Below, piece by piece: positions 36,004 to 51,000 of a DNA stretch of 64,000 nucleotides. The DNA comes from Akebia trifoliata (taxonomy: Eukaryota; Streptophyta; Magnoliopsida; Ranunculales; Lardizabalaceae). The DNA lies in contig CM030714.1 in assembly GCA_017979445.1 (NCBI GenBank), positions 5,022,001-5,086,000 of the forward strand, written 5' to 3'. The position numbers were made by a program, and so were the translations under genes. Position 1 is the stretch's first letter. The number at the start of each line of letters is the position of its first letter. A model generated the notes under the pieces. It saw only the letters and a program-made list of their open reading frames with translations, made no database searches and was not told the origin of the DNA.

Positions 36004-39000
36004 TGGCAGCCAACTATTTGGACAATGTGTTTTGTCTTATATGGGTTAGAAGTTTTGGAATGGGCTGATTTTTTAATGAGGATGATCTCTATGGTGAGGA
36101 GAGCATCCACCAAAAATCAGCTCATTCCGAAACTTCTAACCCCATAAAAAGTGGTTTACAAATAATTGACGGTCCACGATTCTTCACCTTGTAAAACTGG
36201 GGTTAGAAGTTTCGAAATGGGCTGATTTTTGGTGAGGATGATCTCCTCATCATAGAGATCATACTCACCAAAAATCAGCCCATTCTGAAACTTCTAACCC
36301 ATATAAGACAAAACACGTTGGCCAAATATTTGGTTGCCGAATTGGACGAAGAAGAACCAGAAATTGCTGGAGTTGCAAATCAGTTAGGGTTAGATTTATA
36401 TAAATTAAATTATTAGCATACATAGTCAAGGACCTTATATAACATAAATTTTACAATAAAAGATGTGATTTGTGTAGCTAAGGAATGTTATGTAAATTAA
36501 ATATGGGTCAGGTTCCCTTGACTCCTAAGAATGAATCATTAAAAAAACACATGATCCCAACCCTATAAATGCAAAATCCAATAGCTGAGATTCATCCTCA
36601 GGATAAGTATCTCCGAGATTTGTATTATCAAGATACTCATAAATCTCAACCATTGGATCTTGTGTTTAAAAGGGTTGGGATCATGTGTTTTTTTCATGAC
36701 TCATTCTTTGGAGTCGACGGATCTCCATTAAATATATAACATGTACAACTTTATAATTATAAGGACTACTATGTAATAATACTAAAAAATCTATGAGGCA
36801 AAAATCTAAATATGACGCAGTCATACACCTTAGTCAAAAAGTGTCGTTGACTAGGCATAAGTTCTTTTATCGCCTCTTTGAATAAACCATAAGCCTTTGA
36901 GGGAAATGACCTTACAACCTCAAGGCCTTTTTTTTAGAGCATCTCCTCGAGGCTGTTAAAAACATGAAACCAAATGGAGAGAAGTTTCTCCAATAAGAAA
37001 GGCACAGGTTGGACACACCTGCATATATCACGCAACATCTTAAGTCTCCTGCGCCAGCTAAGTTTCTTTTTTTGGCCACTCATATGGATCAAATTATATA
37101 ATGATCCCATTTCCATGTATTCAGTAACCATTGACAAGTGCGGAGGCTTTGTGCATGCTCCAAGGAATAAAGTAACTGCAAGAAAAATACCACTTTAGTT
37201 CACAGACAAGAAATCTCAAAAGAATGTATTAAAAGGGAATATTTCTCTCATATTAATTATACAACATCAAATATGGGGAGCGTAGAGAGGAAAATGGAAA
37301 ATTAATAAGCAACAACATTTTTTTTCAGTAATCCTCTCATAAAACCAAGGGTAGAATATGCTAAATCATCATTGGCAACAATCTTTAGATTGTAAACATG
37401 AGGAAGTAGAAGCTGAACAGTTGTTGCAGGTGTAGTAGAATACCATTTGGGTGCCGGAGGCGGCTGGAGAAAAATACAAAGATTTAAGTCAGTGTAGAAA
37501 AATGGGAAAAAAAAATAATAAATAATTTGGGATTCTATGGATCAATGAGAAGATACCTTAGGATATATAGTTCATTGCAGAAATCTTCCATGTTTTCAGT
37601 TGTCAAATCTTGTTCTAGGAAAATCTTGATAGCAACATCTGTACCATTCCAAACGCCGCGGAAAACTTCTCCAAAGAACCCTAAAAATGAGAGAGGAATC
37701 TAAAAAGTCAAATTCAAACCAATAATTTCTAGCACATAGCTTTATGGGGCTTTTCAAAGTTGCCAGTTCCATCTAGAGAAAATAGTGATCAACACGAGAA
37801 CACCAGAGAACCTACAACTTTTCCGTCCTATTAAATAACCAATATTAAAAACTTTGAAATCTGCCAAAAACAACATTCATTTATTCTATGCAAATATGAC
37901 TTGAAAGAAACTGAAACATATTTTGAACTATTGAAGTCAATTTTGAAATTGCAACTCATGAGATGTTTCCCCAAAACATTAGACTTCAAAACAAAAGTCT
38001 TTTGCTGAGAAAACCCCAAACCAGGATACTATTTACATATTCTCCCTTAAAAGTCAGAAAAACTCTCCACAACTTTATCAACTTTATTCACAATCTCCTT
38101 TCAAGTAGACCCCACAATAATATCATCTTCAAAACATACACACATCCTTCATTTATAGTCAGTTTATACACTTCTTCCATACCAAGAGAATAATAACAGT
38201 GTCCAACAGTGTTACACAAAAAAGTGATTAAACAGAAGTTAAGGAAAACAAAACAAATATATCAGATAACCAACTTGATTTAATGTCGGGTAAATCAACC
38301 ATCGAGGTAAGCTTTCTACTTAGACAAATGATATATGGTTTATATGGACTTAGAGAAAGCATATGACAAAGTACATAGACAGCTAATTTGGTGGGTATTT
38401 GGAAAGAAGAGTGTCCTGAGTGGATACATGGCCTAGTTAAGGACACATACGGACGGGTTGTGAATAGTGAGGGAAGAGTTCTCAATTACAATTGATATGC
38501 ATTACGATCGACTTTTAGTTTATATGAGGGCAAATAACTGCTCATATTGTAGAGCATGTACAAGGTGTATGTTATTCGCAACTTTCTAGTATTAGTGGAT
38601 GAGACTAGAGAGGGGATCAACACAAAACTAGAATAATGAAAGAGATGTTAAGAGTTGAAGGACTTCCCGATAAGCAGAACCAATACAGACTATGTGGACA
38701 GTAAGTTTAGCACTGAGACCCACTACTAAAATTGAAAATTTGATTATCTTGGGTCATTCATACATAAGGATTAAGAGATTGAGGAAAATGTGGCCCATTG
38801 AAACAAAGCCAGATGGGTAAGTGGAGATGTGCTTCTAGAGTACTATGTAACAAATGCATATCATCCAAAAATTTATAACATGGTAAAAGTAAGACCAGCT
38901 ATGCCTTTTGGGGCCAGAGCTGAGGCTGTTGAGATGGATGAGTGAATAAACTAGAAAATATAACATTAAAAACAAATGCATTAAGAAAAATGTTAGAGAA

Positions 39001-42000
39001 AGTCAACTGGGATGATTTGCACATGGTCAACAAATGCCAATTACAGCCCGATAAGGTCCTAAAAGAGCAAGAGGAAGACCCAAAAGAACAAGGATGAAGA
39101 TAGTGAGAGCAGATATGAATTCACTTTCAATAACAAAAGATTTGGCTTTGGACAATGTGGAATGGAAGAAAACTATGTGTAGCTGACCCGACATCTTTGG
39201 GATAAGGCTTTGTTGTTGTTATTGTGTGGTTGTTGGTGGTGGTAGACATAACAAGAGAAGAAGAAAAAAACATCCAACACTATTATTTCTCAAAACATGG
39301 TATAATCTTGATCAAATGATTGTCGGAGCCTTCCAACTGATCATGTCGTTGTTGGAGCCTTCCAACCAATCAGGTGGTATTCCAACAGAAAACATAGAAA
39401 TTGGATGGTATTTGGAGAAACATCACTCTGGTAAAACATGGAGTTCAGAGTTCATTCATTGGGCAACCAGGATTGCCAAACAATTCAAATTTATAAGCCC
39501 AATCAATGAATGACCATTATCAGCAAATATGTCATATACAGCCCAATTAATCATTTATGCGTGAGGTCTCAAGTTTTACCTAAAATATCTATCAACCGGT
39601 AAGTGGACCCAACTGATTGGATGACTGGAACTTGGGACTATGTGATTGGTGAATGAAAATTTTTATGCTCAATAAACGAATGAAATAACACTTGGGTGAA
39701 GATTGGACCAAGATCCGTAAATGCGCTACACAAAGAACAAGATTGATCATTGATGAGGGATCTCAAGTTTACCTAAAACACCCATAAACGGCCATATGCA
39801 GATTGAATGGTTGGGACGTGGGACTATGAGATTTGTGCACAATGGACCCATCTCAGATTCTTGGTCTCAACTGTGAAATGTGATGGTTTTACATTACTGG
39901 TTTAGACAAGGAAACCAACAGGCCATCAAAGATCTACCCACTCTGCATACTTTGATCAAGATTAAATCATGCATTGAGAAATACTTAATGGTGTTGGATG
40001 CTTTTTGTTTCCAACACCATTGGAAGTATTATTATTCTTCTTGCACCAAAGAAGTGTATCAACAATGTAAATTAGGGTCATATTAGTCTTTTGAAGGTGA
40101 ACAAAGTAATGGGATGCACTTGAAGGGAGAAGCTGTTACAAAGTCGAAAAAGTCTGGATGGAAGGAGTTTTCCCAACTTCAGGAGAGAACATGTAAATAG
40201 TACCTAGGTTTGGGGTCTACCCAGTAAAAACTCAAAATAAAAAACCGTCATTGCTTACACTATTGTCAATAAATGCAGGGATTATATCGTGAAAAATGAT
40301 GCTTACCAATTCCAACACGAATTCCAACAGTTAATTCTGAGAAATCAATACTCCATTCCTGGAAAGGTAACAAAGGCTTGTTCAGGAATGTTGAAGATTC
40401 AAGCACTTTGTTCCATGTTGAAACCAATTCAGCATTTCCTACAAAGTCCGAATGCTCACTTCTCTCAGAAGCCTGAACCCTAAATTCATTAGGAGATGAT
40501 GGCAATGATATAGCCGTCTGAGAAGTTATTTGCTTCCTGGGAAGATTATATGTACCAGACATATCATCACGACCATCCAAACGAAATTTCGAAACCTGAA
40601 GCAATGTGTGAACTAATTAACAATCACAAAAAGAAGGTTAATTAACTAAATAACATTTCATCATCGTACCTTCATGTATTTAAATTATTTACATGCAAAG
40701 ATAAAATTCGAAATTGAAACTATCCAAAAGAATGCTGATGCATTCTACATACAATTCTAAGCTTATTTAGTAAACAAAAAGAGATAATAAAACATAAAGA
40801 AGGAAGGGATTCCATCTATCCATAACCTATGGAAGTTTATGCCCGTGGTCAGAACTAACAATATTCAAGACCAGTACTGAGTGTGTGAATAAATTTTTAA
40901 AGCAGAAATAAACCTTGACCGAGGGAAATGAGACAAGGTAAACTACAACAAATTCCTGACAGACAACAAACAAATGCAAACGCACAAGAATGAAAACTAT
41001 GGAAAAATCATGGCCCACAGGCATATGAAAAATAGACATATTTTGAGAACTTCTCCACAGGAAAAATAAACCCCTCATCTGAAATAGTAACCTGCTATGG
41101 ATATAGACCTCCCATATATATTATTACAGGAACAGATACATGAAAAAACTGCAAGCAACCCCATACAGATTAATTTAGAATTACATAAAAACCAACAAGG
41201 CCATGTCTAAAGAAAATAAAAAAACTTGGTATTTCATCATAGACTTATGAAAAATGATCTAAATGCAAGCATCTTCAAACTTTAGCCAAAAACCCTTGAT
41301 TTTTCTTCTTGGGAAAAAATTTTACCATCATCTTTAACCTTATGATTTTATCTACTTCAACCTTCAAGCCTCAAGAACAGGATAGCATTTTTGGAAAAGT
41401 AGAAGATGGAATTTTGGGTAGAAAATCAAGGGTTTTGTAGAATGGGTCAAGGCAAGGTTGAAAACAATGGAATGAAGATGAGATTGAATAGCAGTTTCCA
41501 GCTAGTTTAGTTGAAAAAGCCTTTGGGTGATGATGCGATAGACCTGGGTTAATTCCAGCCAGCACCGACTTACTGATCTCATTAAAAACAGGATTACTGA
41601 ACAAGAGAATCGAAACTATGTAATCGTTAACAGAGCAACAACACTCAATTGATATCATGGATGTAATGCTAAATATAAAAAAGATTCAACATATGAAAAT
41701 GCAATCAGACAACCAGGATAAGACAAGCATACATTGTTTCGAGGATCTGAACTACTGTTGTTGTCGCTGGTAGAGTGTGAAATTGATCTATCATTGCACT
41801 GTTCCTTTGGAAGACGATTTTGCTTTAGTGTTTCATTCATTGCTCGCACAGCCCTTGACACAAGTTAGGCATCAACAGTCATGGCACAGTATAAGGGTAT
41901 AGTGTAAAACAGATATTCTAGAGTTGTAATACTACAGCATCTAATAAACATGAGAAATGGTACTACAATGAAAAGAAAAAGTCAAACCTTACGATATCAT

Positions 42001-45000
42001 CACCAATCTCTGGTGTAATGCTAATGCTTCGTCTTCTTATTCTACGAGTTTCTGATGTCGATGCACCATCTGACCTGTAATTACATTTAAACAGCTAACT
42101 AATTTAAATATTGACAAAATTATGTAGAACCTATGCAACAAGAATGCTCCATTTTTGTGTTGTCAAAGTTGTAAGCATGTGTGCTACACATTTTACACAG
42201 GAACCCTTAATGTAATAGGATAGTTTGTTTACAGGTACTATCTATATGTGTTTGATATGAGGTTAATGCACATCAGCTTATCTAAATGCATCATTTCCCT
42301 ATTGCATACTGATATTTGCTGAAGTATTCTAAAATTCTCTCTCAACATATGGAATAATTGTAGGGATGCTGACGTATTGTGTTGGGGGGAGTAAGTGTAT
42401 CTGATAGTTACTTTGCACCCACTCTTTGCTAACCAGTCTCAAAAGTGTTATTGGGCACAGTTGGGATTAAAGCCTCAAAATGTGTCGGAGACATTTGCTT
42501 TGTTGTAGGGTTCCAATTTTTTTTACCAAATTTGAGGATCCCTTTAGCGGTCAAGAGATAAGTCAAAATTTTAGCTTCGGTGGACAGAAGAAACATTGGG
42601 CCCTTGGAGAAAAGCTAATATCTTAGACCTTAAGAGGTAAACCATTAAGAACTTAGATCTTTTGTACGATATACGATTAAGAGTTCCAACAATAAAGTAG
42701 AAAGCCTCACTAAGTAGTCTTTGTTCTTTGATAGAGAACTCTCATAACCCTTCTTTTTATTCTTAACAAAATTTATTTCTGGCATTGGATAGGTACAAAA
42801 GAATAATAAATAAACAACAAACATTTCGATAAAGGAGGGAAAATATGTGCCATGATTCAAATAGAAGTCGTGGAACATTATTTAGGCTAAAAGGTATGAC
42901 TAATCACTTGCTCAGGCGGTCTAGGGTAAAAAGAGCTTTCTAAAAGCTTCGAGGGTGAAAACGACTGAGCCACTTGGAAATAGAACTTTCATCTGATATT
43001 TTTTTTCTATTGCTAGAGCTGATCGAATCCAAAATTGAGGTTTTCACCAACTTCCAAGGTATTGACGAAATTTCTCAATATAAACATACGCATATGAAGT
43101 ATTATTCAGGTTAATCATTTATTCTTGGTTAGTTAAAAATGTTAGTATTTCACTAATAACATTAAAAATAAATAATAAAAAAGGATATAGTAGATTAGTG
43201 AATGTAGTAGTCAATGGTCTTATGCATAATGTGTCCAAAGGAAATGAGATTAAAGCTGTAGAGCATCCAGAAAAGCCAGCTAAAGAACAACGAGAGGATT
43301 AGAAAGGAGGTTTAGTTTAATGAGACAGGTGGCAGCTCCAATAACATAGGGTACAGAGGAAACAAAGGTCTATGTAGTTAAAGGAAAGTTGTATTTTGGT
43401 ATTAAGTAAAAAGAAGTACGATTATATTTGTGTGTAATTATAGCTATGTTGGCAATCATATGGTTAGAAAATGCAAAATAAATAAATAAATAAATAATTC
43501 AAATTTTGTATTCAAGTTTAGTTGGGAAAAGCATGAAAAAAGCAATTTTTTTTTTTTACTATAGAAGAAGATGAATTGTAGTACAAAGAACAAAGAAAAG
43601 TATTCCCTTAAAAGAAGGGAAGAACAAAACACGCCAGAATAACTATGAAAAAAGCTTTATCCGAAGTCCAATGCAAAAGAAAACTATGCTAAAAAAATGA
43701 TGCTCCATATAAATATTGAAAGTACACAAAATCAATAAATAGACTAAGAAAAGGAGTGATTGTAAGGGGTTTTATTCGAAGACTTTGTTTTTAGATGGTA
43801 TCCTATAGCTAATGGGGTAGGGTAACTTTCCCAGGTTTTTCTTTCCTTGGTAAGCCTGTTCGACCTCCATGATTTTCTTAAATTCTTATTTGACTCTCTT
43901 CTTTGAATAAGATCAATGCTTATAAGCAGGGGAGGAGGAAGGGGATTAAGATAGAAACGAGAAAATACATTTAATGGCTAATCAGGCAACAAAAATGTTT
44001 TCTATTACAATCTCAAAAAATAGTAGAGAATTGCTAAATATATTTGCCACATAAATGCATAGGAAACCTAATGTGTTGGTCACAAATGCCTGTCACCCAT
44101 GTTCCTTGTGCCTAATCTTGCCAAGTGGCACATTATTCAGCCCTTGTTGGACCTTCACACCAAAACTAGGCCAAATATATGATGTCTAGCCATTGCATTT
44201 GAGCAATTTTCATTTCGGCTTGAAAACCTATTATTTTCATCCACTGATCTGCTTCACGATAAAAATGTTCAAATCCAAATGACTAAATAGTAAAAATCAT
44301 CAATCAGGCTTATTTTTGGCATGAAGACCCACTAGGGGCTGACCAAAAGTTCATGGGGTCGATGGGCCAACAACACAATAACCAACACACACGCACACAG
44401 ATACACACACATTCTAGATAAAAGACCTTGATGCAGCCATGTCATCTGCATATTCTCTAAATGATTGTCTATCACCGCCAAGCATGGAACGGCCACGTGC
44501 TCGAAACAATGGGTGCTCTGGGCTGCAAAAGCAAATGGTAAACAACAAATAAAATTCCAAAACACAAGTTAAATAATATCCTCCTTTTTTTATATATCTT
44601 ACAGCAGGCAAGTTAGAAAATATATCGACTTAATTAAGCCAATCCTTGATAAAGTGCATTGAAGTCAACACTCAGATCTAGTTGATCTTGAACTTTCAAA
44701 GAAATCAAGATGTACATTTTCTTTTGCTAAGAATCAAGGAAGTACAACAATAATGATATATTATCTCAGTCGTAACAATAACTCTGAACCTTGTAAATGA
44801 ATTTCACAGCTGTAAGAATTGAGAAGAGTGGAATTAACATGCCTCAATGGTAGAAGTGGACCTCTTCCAAACCATACAAAAACAAGTTTTATAACAAACT
44901 GTAACACCCCGAATTTTCAATTCGTATCTCGAGGAAAAAATAAATAGTGGAATTCTAATAAAATCTTGAAAGTGGGACTTAGGGATAAAACTTTAGGATA

Positions 45001-48000
45001 TTTCTGATCATTTTTAATAGAATCTGACCTCACCATTGGATTTAAAATGATCGAAAAACATAGTTTAGCCGGTAAGCACGCTCAAATGCGAGTCCGAATA
45101 TAAAAGTTGCAAAATCCTCGATTATCGGGTCGGACCAGGCTAAAACAGTGACTTTTTATTAGAGTAATAATTTTTAAATTCGATTATACCATTGGATTCG
45201 TAACGAAAAATTATTCAACATGGACTATTTATTTGTCATTTTTGGAGATCAGGAAGTCGAATTATCGTCAAAAATGAAAACGACATCAAGTTTAGGGGTC
45301 ACCTCAGGCCAAAAATGTAAATATTTGATGAAGACATAATTTGTAGAAATTGACTGCACCATTAGATCCAGAACGAAAAATTAGGCGAAATAGAATATTT
45401 ATTTGTCAGTTTTGAAGTCCGGATGATCAAGTTATCATCGATCAAAACAATTGATAAAATACCGAATTCGTCCCAAATTTTATATAAATAAAAATTTTTT
45501 TTTTTTTTTAAAACGTCGTCTCCTCCAACCCACCCAAACAGCGCGACATATATAAACGAAAATTTCGTTTTTCTTCCGATCTTCCACCTCAGATCTCTCA
45601 CAAACGGTCCATTTTCGACAATCGCCGTAGAAGAGAAAAAGATCCGCAGCCTCGACTTCTACAAAACTCACCCAACCTTTCTTCGTTTCACTTTCTATTT
45701 CACCCGATATCGTCAAAAATCAGCCGTATTTGGATACGAAAATTTCGAAACTTTGACCTCGGATTTCGTCTGTTTCTGGGTCAAACCGTCTTCCGAAGCA
45801 GAAGGGAGAAATGTACACAGCCTCATTCTCTACATAACCCACCCAAATTCCTTCCGTTTTCTCGTCTTTTTCACCCCGTATAGTCAAAAATCAGCCGTAT
45901 TTTTATACGGAGATTTCGTAACTTCAACCTCGGTTTTCATCGATTTCGGGGTCAAACCGTCTTTCATCGTAGAAGGGAGAAGAGACGAGCACATCGAGAT
46001 CTTCAAAACCACCAGGCCGGTTTCAAAAATCAGCCGCTTCGAAGTTCGATCCATCTCGATTCCGTGCAGATCGCCTCGATTTCCGTGCACACGCTTTGAT
46101 CATTTCGCCAAGAGATTGTAAGGAACTCTCAATTTCTATTAGTAATCGTAGATTGTAAAAATTGCATTTAGGATTTTATCGAAAAAAAAATTTGGATGTA
46201 TTTCTAAAATATAGAATTCTTTTGTTATTTCAAAATTTTACGCCAGAAATTGCATGTTTGATATGTTTAATTGTATTTTTAACGAATTATACGTGGGTAG
46301 AGTATTTTAACGGGTTATTTCCATAAATTGGGTCTTGTGCACTGCTCGGACCCCGTTTTGATATGAAATTTGTATTTTTTTTAATATTATTGATAGAAAT
46401 AAATTCTATAATTGGAAAATGTGATTTAATATTCAATGAACTCATATTGAGTTGATGAATATCAGAAAATGGATATTTTATTGAAGAGATTGAAAACTGT
46501 AAAAATCGGAAAAAGGGAAAAAGGGTATGAAACGGTAAAATGTCAGAGTCACACCCGAGGGGTGATGTCTGCAATTTACGTTGTGTTGTGTGCAGGTTGG
46601 TGAACAGATATCCAGGGATAATATTGTTGGTTGCATGTTTATTTAAATTTCTGTTAGCGCGAGGCGCTCCGTTATGTTATTTATTTTAGGCCGGGTGGCC
46701 ACACTTGCATGGTAGGAAACTGGATATCTATTCTCAACCTTGTATTGTTAATTTCTCTTTTGTTTTCAAATAAAAATAATATATATATGTAACTATTTTG
46801 TGAACTGTTAAAGAATTTGTGAATGCCTGAAGGGATAGTGCATCATATCATCCGGAGTGGTGTACTATCCTGGGATGTACGGTAGGGACCACCAAGCTCA
46901 TACGTGGTATGGGACGCGTATGAGAATGGAGTCACAACTGGAATCCGGGTTTATTCCTCTCTATCTTTACCAGTGAACTTGTAATGTAAAGGTGGTCGTA
47001 TACGAATGGTTTGTATATTTGGGAATCACATGCACGCCTGATAGGCATAGATGAAGATGATTGGTCAGTGATCACTAACAATCTCTAGTAGTCGAACGTT
47101 CTGACACATCGAAAAGAGACCCATTGCTTACGGTCACGTCAAACGACCAGCCTGAGCCGGATAAATGGTCAACCAAGCGTGGTAAACAGCGACCAGCCAC
47201 AAAATCAGGAACTAAAAGCCAGAGAAGAATTGTAACATCATGTCCCGACTGGGAGCGATCCAGTCGTGAATCCCAACTCTTAATTCCAATACTCCACCAT
47301 TGTGTATTATGTATCTGTTGCTTATTTTGATATATAAAATGAAATGCATGTTTAATGTTTCCATTTGATCAATTAGATTTGTATAAAAATAGAATATTAT
47401 AGTGAGTAATGTTGATTGATGTAATGTCAGTTTTAAAATGTTTAGTTGCTCATCCCTGGCTATATGTACCAGTTAATTGTAGTTTATTCTGTAAAATTTT
47501 GTTTATTTTAAAATGATTCAGTATGTTTATTCGTTCATATTAGGAGAGGTTATTGGCAGAAATTGTTGCTTCCTTACTGGGTAACCATTGTTACTCACCT
47601 TTTCCTTCTCCATTTTTTAGTCTCAGATTCAGAGCTTGGCGAGACAGGTATAGAGCACGAGTGAAGATCATATGGTCGGTCAGATAGACAACCAGAGTTC
47701 GTCACCTGGTGAGTATTGGGGCTACACCCCCTAGTGGGTCGATTTGTCTAGGAGTATTATAGATTTGTATTGAGCGTTAGGACTCCTGTTAGAGTGAGAA
47801 ATTTTTGTATAATCCCGTAAATTTCTTCTTCCGCACTCTGATATACCGTATATTATTTGATGTATACAGGCTTCCGCTCGTATTCTATTTTGTTTGTTTA
47901 TATGCAGGATTGTATGTCGTTTATTAGGTGCAGGTTGAATCGCCTTGGAATGCTAACATAAACAGAGGAAACCATACTGAAATTTTGAGGTGCTACCTAG

Positions 48001-51000
48001 TACCTCGAGATCTGACATGGGGATTTGTGTTAGCATTTGGCGGGGCGCCACACAAACAGACTACCAATGCAAAACCCCTAAACACACATCCACTCGACCT
48101 CTTTTGAAAACATCATCTGTTATTCAGTTTGTTGTTGCTATGCATGATGTTAATATTAGAACCAAAAAAGTTAGTAGTTTGTAAAATTATTAAAGCAAAA
48201 GCTTGCTAGTGTCAAGCTTTAGGCTTGCATTGCCGGACCCAAGCCTGGATGGAGGAGGTTTCTCAGACTAGCTAACAATGCAAAACTAGTGCCAGATCTC
48301 TTCATAAAGTCCCAACATACTGACGAACATGGTATGAGATAAACACTCCATTTCGCATCCCAATCACCCACGAGACCATGATGTCTCAGCCAAGACATAC
48401 CGAAAAGTCGAAACATAAGTACAAGCGAGGGAAAGAAAGATATATACAACACTGCAAGATTGGGAGGGTGGAAAAATAGATAATTGGATCAAGTTAGAGA
48501 TGCTATGAGAGAAAAGGTTGTCAGATGACGAGGAGATCAAGGAAAGATGGAGGGGTTCTTCTTAGAAATTACCAAATGAAACCCATATGAAAGAGCTTTG
48601 GGCTAGAAGAATATTAAGAAAAGAAATAAAAGATAGAAAGAAAATAAAATAAACTTTTATACAATTAAAAATAGAAAAGTGAAGAAACACTCGCAAGAGC
48701 AAAGATAGGAAAAACTCTAAGTACATATGGTATTGCAATATGTGTGGAACTGAATGGAGAAACTAGATTGTCTTTGTTAAGTCCGCTATTTAACAAGATT
48801 GTTGAGACTGAAAATTTAGGATAAAAGGAGGATAAGTATTGTGGTACATGTAAATAGGGATATTTACAAAAACAAACTATAGCATGATCAAAATTATTAG
48901 CCACGCCATGTAACCATTGGAAAGATTGATAGAAGAAAGAAGAAAAAAACGAAGATAATGAATAATCAGTTTGACTTCATGCCATGAAGGTCAACCATTA
49001 AGACTATTTTCTTATGTAAACTGTTAACGGACGAAATTATAATAGAAAGGGGATGCCCACATGATCATGAATGACTTGGAACATATTGAGTCACTAGAGA
49101 GTTATCTGGGTACTATTTATTATCCATTAGAATGGAAAGATTGAAGATGTTTCCCAGATAGTTGAATAGCTAAATTGAAGGTATGCTTTTGGGGAGTTAT
49201 GAGTAGCACATCCCAATCAAATTAGAATGAAAATGTTATATATAAAAGCAGCAGTAAAGTATATTTACAGCCAAATAAACGTTGAACTCCAGTAGGACCT
49301 CAAATTTCATATTGAACTAACAAGAAAGAAAGACTTCCAATTTCTAACTCTAGGAAAAAATACAACTTGATGATGCTTGACTAATTTGCAAACCTCAGAT
49401 TCAAGACTAGACTCAAAATGCAAACAGAAGTTTTAAACTTTGTAGAGATGAGCAACCTAGACGACAATTTCACTGGAGAGGTGCAACACTTATAGTTAAG
49501 AGTAACAACGTAATAAAGATGACTATCAAAATCATACAACCCCTCACTCCCACATCATCCTCTTATTCTTAACGTCCTGAAAGACACCAAATGAAAGAAA
49601 AAAGGTTACCGAGCATTGAAGAGATTTACTTAATTTACAGACATACAGGGAGGCTAAAAGAAAACAAAACAAGTGACAATGATAAAGACAAGGTTCATTA
49701 AACAACACACTGTCAAGTCATATCTGAGGAAGAACCATTTCAAGTACAACAGGGGGAATTAGCAATTGACTGATCCAAAGACGAAAATGAAGAAAACCTA
49801 CAAGTCATATGTTCAGAATTCAGATGCACAAGAAAATGACCCAAAGAGATGGATTCTGGGAAGCAAGGAAGGAAAACATCCATGTGTAAGCCAGAGTAGT
49901 AGAGTCGTAGTAAAAGATGATGGTTGAAATTAGAATTGTAGGTTTTCTTCACCAAATTGGTATATTCATCACAAGAAAATAGTACAAAACCACAAATATT
50001 CAAACTAGAAAATTGTTGATTTTTACTGGGGTTCACATCATCAGATTCTAGAAAGTATGAGACTTGATTTGCACGGACTGATTTCCAAAACTTATACCAG
50101 AATTCGTACATTGGCGACCTCCAAGGCCCCTGCCAAGAGTTCCGGCTGAGTCACTATCGCATTCTCTGCTAATACCACATCGACTACTTTGCACCCTATC
50201 AGCAGTAGGAAATAACAATGGAGATCCATCTTTTTTGTAGTAAAGGAGACTGCTTCTCATTGAAGTTGAGCATACACATCGCTCAGAGATGAAAGCTATA
50301 ACTTGCAAGGAGTTGCCTACAAATTGGTTGATATTCGGAAAGATCAAAGAGGAATTTGGTAACCTGAAAATTTTCAAATTGTTTCTTCTATAATTCCAAA
50401 TCATTAGACATGGGGTGGTAGATACTCGGTTCCACCCACAAACTCTTAGAAGTACTGCAGTACTCACTTAAGCTCTTATCCCATTGCTGGAGAAGAAAAA
50501 TATTCTCAAATAGCTGGTGAATACGAGAAATACTTTTATCTAAAAAGTACATTTTAACCTATTAAGGATCATAAAAAAGTATATTCCCGTACAGCTTCCC
50601 AGACTTTGATTGGATCAAGGAACATTATGTTGGCATTCACATTGGACTCCATACTATTGCATAACCATGTCATTATCAAATAATTCTCTCGACCAATCCT
50701 CATAATTACATGTTTCATTTCGAGATTTTTCAGTCAGGTACTTTTAAATGGTAATCAGCAAAATCACACCATCTATAGTAGTTGAGATAGAAGCCTTGTT
50801 ATCACTGGCACTGGCCATCATGGCAAATCAAACACATACAGATTTGAATTAGAACTTCTATCAAGAATTTTATCAAACAAATACTCTATACAGTCAGAGG
50901 CACAATACCGACCACTTGTATGGCCAAGAAAAAAAAACCTAAACAGATCGTACGCAAAGAACAGTACATCCACAGATCTAAGAATGCTAAGAAATCACTA

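Noticed and set aside
45753..46121. 122-codon plus-strand frame
   Set aside because: Lies in the leader of the LTR-type element and follows its tandem repeats; no Gag or other domain.
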